Assembly: GCA_016195295.1 (NCBI GenBank)
Contig: JACPZV010000116.1
Span: 1 to 20,365 of the forward strand
Direction of reading: 5' to 3'
From: Acidobacteriota bacterium
GTDB lineage: Bacteria > Acidobacteriota > Vicinamibacteria > Vicinamibacterales > CAVVIG01
Length of the DNA stretch: 20,365 bases
The translations under genes and the position numbers were made by a program. Below, in pieces: positions 1 through 6,654 of the stretch (positions are counted from its first letter, which is position 1; each line of letters begins with the position of its first letter). The notes under the pieces are model-generated. The model was not told the origin of the DNA and ran no database searches. It was given only the letters and a program-made list of their open reading frames with translations.

Positions 1-1052
1 ACGTCGAATCCCGTGTGCGAGTACACCTGAAAGTGCGTCAACTCCGGATACACGATCGTCTGCGCGGTGACACCGTGTTCGGTCAGAAACTTCGTCGCCG
101 CTATAGCGCCGACGCCGCCGCGGCCCGACAGCTCGTCGTTCTCCGCCGGCAGAAACAGAATGCGCGCGCTCGGCGGAATCTGATCGAGCGTCGATCCGGG
201 CCGCACGTCGCGGTTGCGCTGCGTGCTCCACATGTCCACTTTGCTCTTGAACGAGAACCCGCCGTCGACTTCAGCACCCTGCCCCGTCCTCGCCCGCTTG
301 ATCCCATCGTCGAGGAACTGCGCGGGCATCGGCGCCGGCCCGCGCGCCGACGGCGCGGGACCCGCGACCTGCGACACCACCGCCTTGACCCGCGCGTCAG
401 CCGCCGCGACCGAAATCACCACGCTGCCCGCGTTGCTCGAGCCCCAGATGCCGAGGCGATCGGGATCGACGCCGGGTTCGCCCTGCAGGTACGACACGGC
501 GGCGCGATAGTCGTCGACTTCGTAGACGTTGTTGAGATTCGTCCGCTTCACCAGCACGCGCGCGCGCTTCTCGGTGACGACGCGATCGTCGGTGGTCGTG
601 TCCGCCTCGAGCAGCCGGAGATCGTCCGACCCGCTGCCGCTGAAGCCGTAGCTCTGGTAGTCGATGGCCATCGCCACCAGGCCGCGTTCGGCGAAACGCG
701 CGCCGTACTTCTCGATGCCGATCGACAGCGCGTTGATGCCGTGGCCGACGACGACGGCGGGCCATTTGCCCTTGGTCGCGAAGCCGCGCGGGAAAAACAT
801 CTTGCCGTAGAGCGGCGTGCCGCCGTCGACGTAGAACGTCACCTGCCGCGTCGTGACGCCGTCGGACAGATCGTAGTTCCAGTCGCGCGGCTGCGTCCCG
901 CCTTCGCGCTTCATGTCCGCGTCGGTCGCCTGCATGTGAAAATCCGCTCTCCGCTTGTCGATGAGGTCCGTGCCGATTTGCGCGGAGAGCCGCAGGGCGA
1001 AGGCGGCGCCAAAAACGAGAGCAAAAAGCGCCAGACGAGCCGAGGCAGGCAT
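1..1052 (-). CDS. Secreted alpha/beta hydrolase, C-terminus outside window
   Basis: The frame reads from ATG at 1052 to the window edge (350 codons, no stop), so the C-terminus is missing. A GGGAG ribosome site lies about 9 bases upstream. Residues 1-24 look like a signal peptide (hydrophobic stretch, then LSAQ), so export is likely. The fold is a dienelactone-hydrolase or acyl-peptidase-like alpha/beta hydrolase. An oxyanion-region motif VVGHG lies at 101-105, and the nucleophile elbow GIWGSSNAG at 201-209 makes Ser206 the probable nucleophile. Asp307 in PAEND is the probable acid, and His340 in LTHFQ completes the triad. Substrate cannot be read from sequence; an ester or amide is expected. 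It is divergent from the cupin gene, with about 110 bases between starts. Family assignment is firm and substrate is unknown. Confidence 0.88.
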   Translation of the reverse strand, partial: MPASARLALFALVFGAAFALRLSAQIGTDLIDKRRADFHMQATDADMKREGGTQPRDWNYDLSDGVTTRQVTFYVDGGTPLYGKMFFPRGFATKGKWPAVVVGHGINALSIGIEKYGARFAERGLVAMAIDYQSYGFSGSGSDDLRLLEADTTTDDRVVTEKRARVLVKRTNLNNVYEVDDYRAAVSYLQGEPGVDPDRLGIWGSSNAGSVVISVAAADARVKAVVSQVAGPAPSARGPAPMPAQFLDDGIKRARTGQGAEVDGGFSFKSKVDMWSTQRNRDVRPGSTLDQIPPSARILFLPAENDELSGRGGVGAIAATKFLTEHGVTAQTIVYPELTHFQVYSHTGFD

Positions 1053-1119
1053 GGCAATTTCTCCCACTGCAGTTCTCGCGCGGGTATCCTACCATCGGTT
1101 GAAGACGCTCACGATGAGG

Positions 1120-1144
1120 TGGTCCGCCTGAAGGCGGACACTAC
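1120..1144 (-). repeat. GTAG-type hairpin repeat between divergent genes
   Basis: On the minus strand this element begins GTAG and then forms an 8-base stem, GTCCGCCT with AGGCGGAC (plus-strand 1122-1129 and 1132-1139). It belongs to the same structural class as the GGGTCC hairpins elsewhere in the window but has a different stem. It ends 6 bases before the AAGGAG ribosome site of the cupin gene, so it would lie in that gene's leader if transcription starts upstream. Confidence 0.6.
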
Positions 1145-1162
1145 CGTTTGAAGGAGTTGAAC

Positions 1163-1846
1163 ATGCGATCGCTGACAATCGGACTGCTCGCGCTCGGACT
1201 GCTGTCGCTCACGCTCGCGGCGCAAACTTATCCGCCGGCGTTTCCACGCGCGGGCGCCACGAAGCTCCTCGAGAACGACCGCGTCGTCGTGTGGGACGTG
1301 ACGTGGCCGAAGGGACAGCCGACGCCGCTGCACCGGCACATCTACGACATGACCGGCGTCTACATCGCGCCTGGCAACCGCATGATCACGGCCGTGGATG
1401 GATCGAAGCGTCCGGTCACGACCGAAGCCGGCGGGATCGTCTGGCAGCTCAAGGGCGTCACGCACGTCGAAGAAGGCACGAGCGATGTCCCGCTGCGCGC
1501 GATCATGATCGAGCTGAAACAGGACGCGCCGGTCGGCACCGACGCCTCGCCGGATCTGCCGCCCGCGTTCCCGCGCGAGGGCGCCAAGCAGATGCTCGAC
1601 AACGATCGCGTCCGCGTGTGGGAGTACGCGTGGCCCGCGGGGCACGCGGGCCCGCTCCATCGCCACGTGCGCGACAACGTCGTCGTGTGGATGGCGGACG
1701 GAAAGCTGCGGTCCACGCCGCGGAACGGCACGCCGGCGATCACGGACGTGACGAAGTTTCGCGCCACGTATTCGCCGCGGGGCAACGTCCACAGCGAGGA
1801 AGCGATCGATGGAGCGCCGCGCGCGTACGTCTTCGAGCTGAAATGA
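1163..1846 (+). CDS. Secreted tandem-cupin protein
   Basis: A 227-residue protein starts at ATG 1163, with AAGGAG at 1151-1156 giving ideal spacing; an in-frame TTG at 1148 lies before the ribosome site and is not used. Residues 1-20 form a signal peptide ending LAAQ. Two similar halves follow. Each starts with a PPAFPR(A/E)GA segment (24-32, 133-141), then an (E/D)NDRV(V/R)VW strand, then a histidine motif PLHRH (55-59, 164-168) typical of cupin metal binding. A later His101 or His210 could supply a further ligand. The protein is therefore an internal duplication of a small cupin barrel. No enzyme activity can be assigned; metal or small-molecule binding in the periplasm is the usual expectation. 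Confidence 0.85.
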   Translation: MRSLTIGLLALGLLSLTLAAQTYPPAFPRAGATKLLENDRVVVWDVTWPKGQPTPLHRHIYDMTGVYIAPGNRMITAVDGSKRPVTTEAGGIVWQLKGVTHVEEGTSDVPLRAIMIELKQDAPVGTDASPDLPPAFPREGAKQMLDNDRVRVWEYAWPAGHAGPLHRHVRDNVVVWMADGKLRSTPRNGTPAITDVTKFRATYSPRGNVHSEEAIDGAPRAYVFELK

Positions 1847-1878
1847 TTTGTCGCGCGGCCCTTTCAGCGGGACGACAT

Positions 1879-1975
1879 GTAGGGCGGGTCCTTTCGGACC
1901 CGCCACGAGGTGAACATGTAGGGCGGGTCCTTTTGGACCCGCCACTGCCGTCGGGTCCGAAAGGATCCGGCCTAC
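1879..1975. repeat. Three GTAG hairpin repeats (REP-like cluster)
   Basis: Two direct copies (1879-1904 and 1918-1943) start GTAGGGCGGGTCC and close with GGACCCGCC around a four-base loop. A third, inverted copy (1951-1975) ends in GGCCTAC. Copies two and three form a GTAG...CTAC-bounded doublet like a bacterial interspersed mosaic element. The third copy overlaps the 3' end of the DUF3471 gene and provides its TAG stop. The cluster fills the convergent junction between the cupin and DUF3471 genes, where the stems could also act as transcript ends or mRNA 3' protection. Confidence 0.85.
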
Positions 1976-2637
1976 TGAACCCGCGTGGCGCGGATTTCGC
2001 GGCCGCCCTGGTGCAGGACGAGCGACGTCGTGCGCATCTGGCTGTCGACGTCGAACGTGATCTGCGCGTCGACGACTTTCAGAAAATACTCGCGCTCGCT
2101 CGACGCGAAGATCTCAAACTTTCCCTGCTCCGTCAGTTGCTCGTAGAAGCGCGTGCCCTCGCGGCTGATCGTCATGATCGCCGTCGGCGCGAGCTGGTAC
2201 TGACCGACGTACCGGTCGAACACCTCGGGCGCGATCGTGACTTCCTTCGGCGACACGGGCTCGCCCTCAATCCTCGCCGCGCGCTGATCGCGGCCCAGCT
2301 GATGCAGGACGAGCGCCTTCGTGCGGCCCTCGTCGTCCACCTCGAACGTGATCTGCGCGTCGACGACCTGGAGGAAGAACTCGTGCTCGCCTTCGGGGTA
2401 GATCTCGACCTTCGGCTGCCCCGTCAGCTGCGCCATCAGATGCTCGCCGTCACGCGAGATCGTCATGATGGCGGCCGGCGCGAACTGATACCGACCCACG
2501 TACTGATCGAGCGTGGACGCCTCGACCGTCGTCGCCGTGTGCGTCGTCGGCGCCTGCTGCGCGGCCAGAGACGGCGCGGCAGCGACGCACGCAGCCACGA
2601 GCGCGGCGCACCCGAACATCACCATTTGTCGAGGCAT
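1972..2637 (-). CDS. Secreted protein with two DUF3471 domains
   Basis: A 221-residue protein starts at ATG 2637, with AAAGGA about 6 bases upstream. Residues 1-26 form a signal peptide ending LAAQ. Two homologous DUF3471-like units follow, at about 45-122 and 142-219. Each has the pattern YVG(R/Q)YQ, AIMTISR(D/E)G, a glutamate-rich strand, VVDAQITF(E/D)VD and LVLHQ. This domain is normally the C-terminal lipocalin-like part of serine beta-lactamase/peptidase S12 proteins. Here the catalytic domain is absent and only the accessory domain is present, duplicated. Its role is unknown; binding or modulation in the periplasm is the likely type of function. The TAG stop is formed by bases of an inverted GTAG repeat. 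Confidence 0.85.
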   Translation of the reverse strand: MPRQMVMFGCAALVAACVAAAPSLAAQQAPTTHTATTVEASTLDQYVGRYQFAPAAIMTISRDGEHLMAQLTGQPKVEIYPEGEHEFFLQVVDAQITFEVDDEGRTKALVLHQLGRDQRAARIEGEPVSPKEVTIAPEVFDRYVGQYQLAPTAIMTISREGTRFYEQLTEQGKFEIFASSEREYFLKVVDAQITFDVDSQMRTTSLVLHQGGREIRATRVQ

Positions 2638-2903
2638 GACGTCCTTTCCACGATGGCGCCTATGTTAAGCCCAATGCCTTTCGGAAATTCGCTGAGGTAA
2701 CAATCCTCTTGTACTATTCGCGAGAAATCGGTACGTACGCTGGGGATGTCGAGACATTCCCAGCCCGGAGACCGACGCTCGCCGCCCGGTTTTCTCGGCG
2801 CGTGGGAGCGTCGGGTGGGCCCGCGCGGCGTGCCGACCCTGGCCGCGCGGCGCGGACGGAAGCCGCGCGTGCCGCTCCCCCAGGGGCGGCCCGCGCTGAC
2901 CGT
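2638..2903. other. Structured intergenic stretch without a convincing gene
   Basis: No supported protein-coding frame is present in these 266 bases between the 3' end of ndh and the start of the DUF3471 gene. The stretch is rich in inverted repeats. A near-perfect 12-base stem lies at 2739-2750 and 2753-2764 (GCTGGGGATGTC with GACATTCCCAGC, one G-T pair). A second long stem pairs bases around 2771-2780 with 2805-2815 (core GACGCTC with GAGCGTC). GC-rich alternating segments follow to about 2890. It begins with a GTACGTAC core also seen near 15080. It must hold the DUF3471 promoter, but I cannot place one with confidence. It could be a repeat element or a structured RNA. Confidence 0.4.
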
Positions 2904-4320
2904 TCACGTGATGCAAGACGCCGGCACGGTGGCCGAGCCCCTGTTCCAGTGGTTCCGCCCGCCGCTGGCCGACAGTGCCTGGTCCGATCGGCGGCGGCGG
3001 TTGCCGTGGGCGATCAACCTGACTCTTCGTTGGTAGGTTACGTACGCCCACGCCCACTCGGTCATGACGACGAAGCGGTTGCGAAAGCCGATCAGCCAGA
3101 AGATGTGCAAGAAGATCCAGAAGAGCCACGCGAAGAATCCGGAAATCTTCAGACCGAACACGTCGCCCACCGCCGATCCGCGACCGATCGTCGCCATGAT
3201 GCCGTAGTCGCGATAGCGGAACGGCTCGAGCGGCCTTCCGTCGATCACGCGCAGAATGTTGCGCGCGGCATGCGCGCCCTCCTGCATCGCCACCTGCGCC
3301 ACTCCCGGCAGCAGCGTCCCGTTCTGGTGCAGCGCGCAGATGTCGCCCGCGACAAAAATGTCCGGCTGTCCCGGGACCGCGAGCGTCGGCTCGGCGGACA
3401 CACGGCCGACACGGTCGAGCGGGACGCCGAGCGATTGCACGAGGGGCGACGCGGCAACGCCCGCGGCCCAGAGTACAGTTTCTGCCGAGATTCGCTCGTC
3501 GACTTCAGAGCCGACACGCAGGTCGGCCCCTACTGACGCGGCCGCTCCAGCGGCCGCCTGCCCCGAGCCCGGTCGAGGGGCCCGGCGCCACAGGACGCCA
3601 TCGGCATCCACATGCGTGACCATCGATCCCGTACGCACTTCGACGCCCAACCGTTCGAGCGCGCGACGCGCCGCGTGGCGCAGCGGATCGGGAAATGGCG
3701 CCAGCACGTGCGGGCCGCCTTCGAGCAGCACGATGCGCGCCGACTCGGGCTGGATCCGTCGAAAATCCTGGCGCAGCGACTGTCGCGCGATTTCCGCGAG
3801 CGCACCGGCCAGTTCGACGCCGGTCGGCCCGGCGCCGACGATTACGAAGGTCAGCAAACGGCGCTGCTTCGCCGGATCGGTCTCGCGCTCCGCCGCTTCG
3901 AACGCGATCAGCATCCGCCGCCGCATCGCCAGCGCATCGTCGAGCGTCTTGAGCCCCGGCGCGCGCGCCGCCCATTCGTCGTGACCGAAGTAGGAGTGGG
4001 CCGCGCCGGTCGCGGATGAGGTAGTCGTAGGCGATCGCGTCGTCGCCATCGATCAGCACGCGCCTGGTCGTCGGATTGATCGCGCGCGCGTCGGCGAGCA
4101 ACACCTGGACGTTCTTCTGTCGGCGCAGCACCCAGCGAATCGGCGACGCGATGTCGCCCGGCGAGAGCGCCGCCGTCGCGACCTGGTACAGCAGCGGCTG
4201 AAACAGATGGTAGTTGTGGCGATCGAGCAGCGTGACGCGCACCGGCGTGCCCGCGAGCGCGCGCGCCGCATCCAGTCCGCCGAATCCTCCGCCGATGATC
4301 ACAACGTGCGGAACCGGCAC
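2904..4320 (-). pseudogene. ndh: Type II NADH:quinone dehydrogenase, frameshifted
   Basis: NDH-2 is a single-subunit membrane flavoprotein that passes electrons from NADH to quinone without pumping. The start is GTG 4320, the only start after an in-frame TGA three codons upstream. The N-terminal frame gives the FAD motif VVIIGGGFGGLDAARAL and the conserved HNYHLFQPLLYQVATAALSPGDIA segment in part, ending YDYLI. The next conserved block, ATGAAHSYFGHDEWA, is in another frame, and the break is at 4014. One base sits where three (one residue) are expected. Downstream are the NADH motif FVIVGAGPTGVELAG, VLWAAGV, the FAD contact FVAGDICA, and a hydrophobic C-terminal anchor (GFFAWLFWIFLHIFWLIGF). 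Both frames together give about 471 residues. A repeat-derived insertion lies at 3510-3582. The gene is either broken or misassembled; family identity is certain. Confidence 0.85.
3510..3582. repeat. Composite repeat insertion inside the ndh frame
   Basis: Three short elements lie head to tail. The first (3510-3533) is an inverted GTAG hairpin with a GCCGAC/GTCGGC stem. The second (3538-3557) is a perfect GCGGCCGC inverted repeat around TCCA. The third (3558-3582) carries GCCCCGAGCC...GTCGAGGGGC, a motif that recurs at 7107-7128. Together they add an Ala/Gly-rich loop to NDH-2 just before the VLWAAG motif without shifting the frame. Confidence 0.7.
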
Positions 4321-4330
4321 GCTCCATCAT

Positions 4331-4410
4331 CCCATCACCGCGTCACGCCATCCACCCCGTCGCTCCATCGACCCGTCAATCCATCTACCCAGACACTCCA
4401 TTCACCCTTC
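4331..4410. repeat. Degenerate tandem tract in the ndh / oxidoreductase divergent promoter region
   Basis: Pyrimidine-biased units built on CCATCxACCC and CCGTC recur about every 16-17 bases (for example near 4348, 4364, 4379, 4397). Read on the minus strand, it breaks into purine-rich groups close to 7 bases long, similar in style to the clear heptamer arrays elsewhere. The tract fills most of the 141 bases between the two divergent start codons. No clear promoter hexamers were found. Confidence 0.45.
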
Positions 4411-4461
4411 CATTCCGGGATTGGACCGCAACGGTACGCAGCCCGGTGATATCGTCAAGGT

Positions 4462-6244
4462 ATGGCCAGCCCCGGAAAACGAGAATTGATTGCTCGCGGA
4501 CCCACCGCCATGGTCGAGACGGCTTGCCCGCTCGATTGCCCGGACGCGTGCAGCCTCGAAAAAAAAAAAAAAAAAGGAAAAGTACCTCACGCAGGACAAC
4601 ATCGACGCTCAGCTTTGGCGCCGGTTCGGGACGTCGCGCCTCGAGCGCACGGTGTGCGCCGCGCCGACCGGCACCGTGAACATGGCGCTCTACGGCAAGA
4701 TGCCGTCCATCACGTATCGGGACTATCCGGAGGCGAAGCTGATCATCCTGTGGGGCGTCAATCCTTCCGCCTCGGGCATCCATCTGGTGCCGTACGTGCG
4801 CGAGGCGCAGAAACGCGGCGCGCGGCTCGTCGTCGTCGATCCGCGGACGACGGCGCTGGCGAGATCGGCGGACGTCCATCTCGCGGTGAAGGCGGGCACC
4901 GACGTCGTCGTCGCGCTCGCGATTCATCGGTATCTCTTCACGAACGGATACGCGGACGAGTCATTCCTGCGCGAGCATACGCACGGCGCGGATCACCTGC
5001 GCGAGCGCGCGGAGCCGTGGACGATGGCGCGCGCGGCCGACGTGGCCGGTATCGACGCGGCGGCGCTCGAGCGCGTCGCCGAGCTGTATGCGACGAGCGC
5101 GCCGGCGCTCGTGCGCTGCGGCTGGGGCCACGAGCGGAATCGCAACGGCGGCAACTCCGCGATGGCAATTCTCGCGCTGCCCGCCGTCGGCGGCAAGTTC
5201 GGCGTGCGCGGCGGCGGCTACTCGATGAGCAACTCGGCGTCGTGGGGCATCGAGAGAACGTGGATCGGCACGCCCGAACCGGACACGCGCGCCGTGAACA
5301 TGAATCATCTCGGTCGGGCGTTGACCGAGTACACCGATCCGCCGGTCAACGTGCTCTTCGTCTACAACTGCAATCCCGCGGCAACCGTCCCCGATCAACG
5401 GCGCATTCTGCGCGGCCTGGCCCGCGAAGATCTGTTCACGATCGTCTTCGATCAGGTGATGACCGACACCGCGCTCTTCGCCGACGTCGTGCTGCCCGCG
5501 ACCACGTTTCTCGAGGGGTACGACCTCGCGAAGGGCTATGGACCGATCAGCCTCGAGCTCGCGCGGCCGGTGATCGATGCCGTGGGCGAGTCGCGATCGA
5601 ACGCGGACGTGTTCGGCGATCTCTGCACGCGGCTTGGCCTGCTGAAAGACAATGAACCGACGGGCGAGCTGGATGTCATGCTGCGCGTCCTGGATCAGCT
5701 GCCGGACACGATCGGCGCCGACTTGCGCGCGGGCGGCCGGCCGACGCCGCCCTGCGGCGCCTCCCCGATCCAGTTCGTCGACGTGTTCCCGAACACGGTG
5801 GATCGCAAAGTGCAGCTCTTCTCCGCCGCGCTCGACGCGAGCGCGCCGATAGGGCTGTATCGCTACCAGCCGGATCCCGCCACAGACCGTTATCCGCTCG
5901 CGTTGATATCACCGGCCAGCGAACGCACGATCAGCTCGACGCTCGGCGAACTGCCGCGCCCCGACGTGAAGCTGCTTATGCATCCCGACGATGCCGCCGC
6001 GCGGGGACTGGCTGACGGCGACCTCGTGCGAATCTTCAACGACCTGGGCGAGGTGCACTGCACGTTGAGCGTCGCTTCGTCTATTCGCCCCGGCGTCGTC
6101 AGCCTGCCGAAGGGTTTATGGCGGCGCAGCACGCGAAACAGCGCCACGGGCACGGCGCTGGTCCCTGACACGCTCACGGATTTGGGAGGGGGCGCGTGCT
6201 TCAACGACGCAAGAGTGGAGGTCGCTTCGCTGCCAAACGCGTAA
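4462..6244 (+). pseudogene. Molybdopterin oxidoreductase with lost N-terminal segment and frame break
   Basis: This is a DMSO-reductase-superfamily enzyme (bis-MGD molybdenum or tungsten cofactor, N-terminal [4Fe-4S] cluster). From ATG 4462 (or 4510) the first frame gives VETACPLDCPDACSLE, which supplies three cluster cysteines. It then enters a run of 17 A and loses the family's sequence. A second frame resumes at about 4583 with YLTQDNIDAQLWRRFGTSRLERTVC in part and continues through WGVNPSASG, VVDPRTT, ADVHL..GTD, YNCNPAA, DTALFADVVLPATTFLE and the C-terminal MopB-type barrel to TAA at 6242-6244. By comparison with the family, roughly 80-100 residues are missing at the A tract, including the fourth cluster cysteine, and the two frames are offset by one base. 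As drawn it cannot make a normal enzyme. The gene is divergent from ndh. Substrate is unknown. Confidence 0.8.
4559..4575. repeat. Run of 17 adenines at the deletion junction
   Basis: An uninterrupted A17 tract, followed by GGAAAAG, lies exactly where conserved coding sequence is lost. It is the longest homopolymer in an otherwise very GC-rich window. It may be a replacement scar, a filled assembly gap, or a polymerase slippage site. Confidence 0.95.
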
Positions 6245-6246
6245 AA

Positions 6247-6318
6247 AGTCTCAAGTGTGAAGGCTGAAGGCTGAAGACGCATCTTCACACTTCGTCTTCA
6301 CACTTCAGCCTTGAGACT
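6247..6318. terminator. Inverted-repeat tract between convergent genes (possible bidirectional terminator)
   Basis: The 80 bases between the oxidoreductase stop and the yggX stop are occupied by heptamer-phased units (AGTCTCA, AGTGTGA, AGGCTGA twice, AGACGCA) followed by roughly complementary units. The ends AGTCTCAAG (6247-6255) and CTTGAGACT (6310-6318) pair perfectly, and GTGTGAAG/CTTCACAC and GGCTGAAG/CTTCAGCC pair inside. A hairpin could form in both transcripts. There is no strong T tract on either side, so termination is inferred from position and structure. Confidence 0.5.
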
Positions 6319-6324
6319 TCAGAC

Positions 6325-6654
6325 TTATTTCGTTTGTTGCGGCACGTAACCCGGCGGCAGCGCGGCGCCTTCGCCGAAGAAGAAATCTTCCATGTGCTTG
6401 GCGACGAGATCCTGCGCTTCCTTCTGCCACGGCATGAGGCGGTACTCGTTGAGGATCATCTTCATGCGCTCCTCCCAGAGCTTCCACGCCTCCTTCGAGA
6501 TGTTCTCGTAGATGCGCTGCCCCAGTTCGCCGGGCCACGGCGGCGAGTCGAGTCCGGGCAGCTCTTTCTGAAACTTCACGCACAACACCTTGCGTCCGGT
6601 CTTGTTGGTGACCGGCGCTGGTGGGTGCGAACTGTGTCCGCAGGAATCAGCCAT
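6325..6654 (-). CDS. yggX: YggX-family probable Fe(2+)-trafficking protein
   Basis: YggX proteins are small cytosolic proteins that protect Fe-S enzymes from oxidative damage and are thought to handle ferrous iron. The 109-residue product matches through VLCVKFQKELPGLD, PPWPGELGQRIYENISKEAW in part, LWEERMKMILNEYRL, and MEDFFFGE. The conserved cysteine is Cys25. The usual family length is about 90 residues. This copy has about 20 extra N-terminal residues (MADSCGHSSHPPAPVTNKTG) with one Cys and two His that might be an added metal site or may simply reflect an upstream start. ATG 6654 overlaps the stop of the ATP-grasp gene by 8 bases, pointing to translational coupling. Family call is secure; the N-terminal extension is less so. 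Confidence 0.92.
   Translation of the reverse strand: MADSCGHSSHPPAPVTNKTGRKVLCVKFQKELPGLDSPPWPGELGQRIYENISKEAWKLWEERMKMILNEYRLMPWQKEAQDLVAKHMEDFFFGEGAALPPGYVPQQTK

Noticed and set aside
15..1151. Long open frame on the plus strand opposite the first hydrolase gene
   Set aside because: It is Arg/Ala/His-rich without domain motifs and overlaps a well-supported hydrolase with a full catalytic triad on the other strand. It is a GC-driven shadow.
2709..3536. Plus-strand open frame over the structured region and the ndh 3' end
   Set aside because: It opposes conserved NDH-2 sequence and has no recognisable features; it stays open only because of base composition.
4009..4021. Programmed ribosomal frameshift in ndh
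   Set aside because: No slippery heptamer, internal Shine-Dalgarno site or downstream pseudoknot is evident, and NDH-2 is not known to need one.
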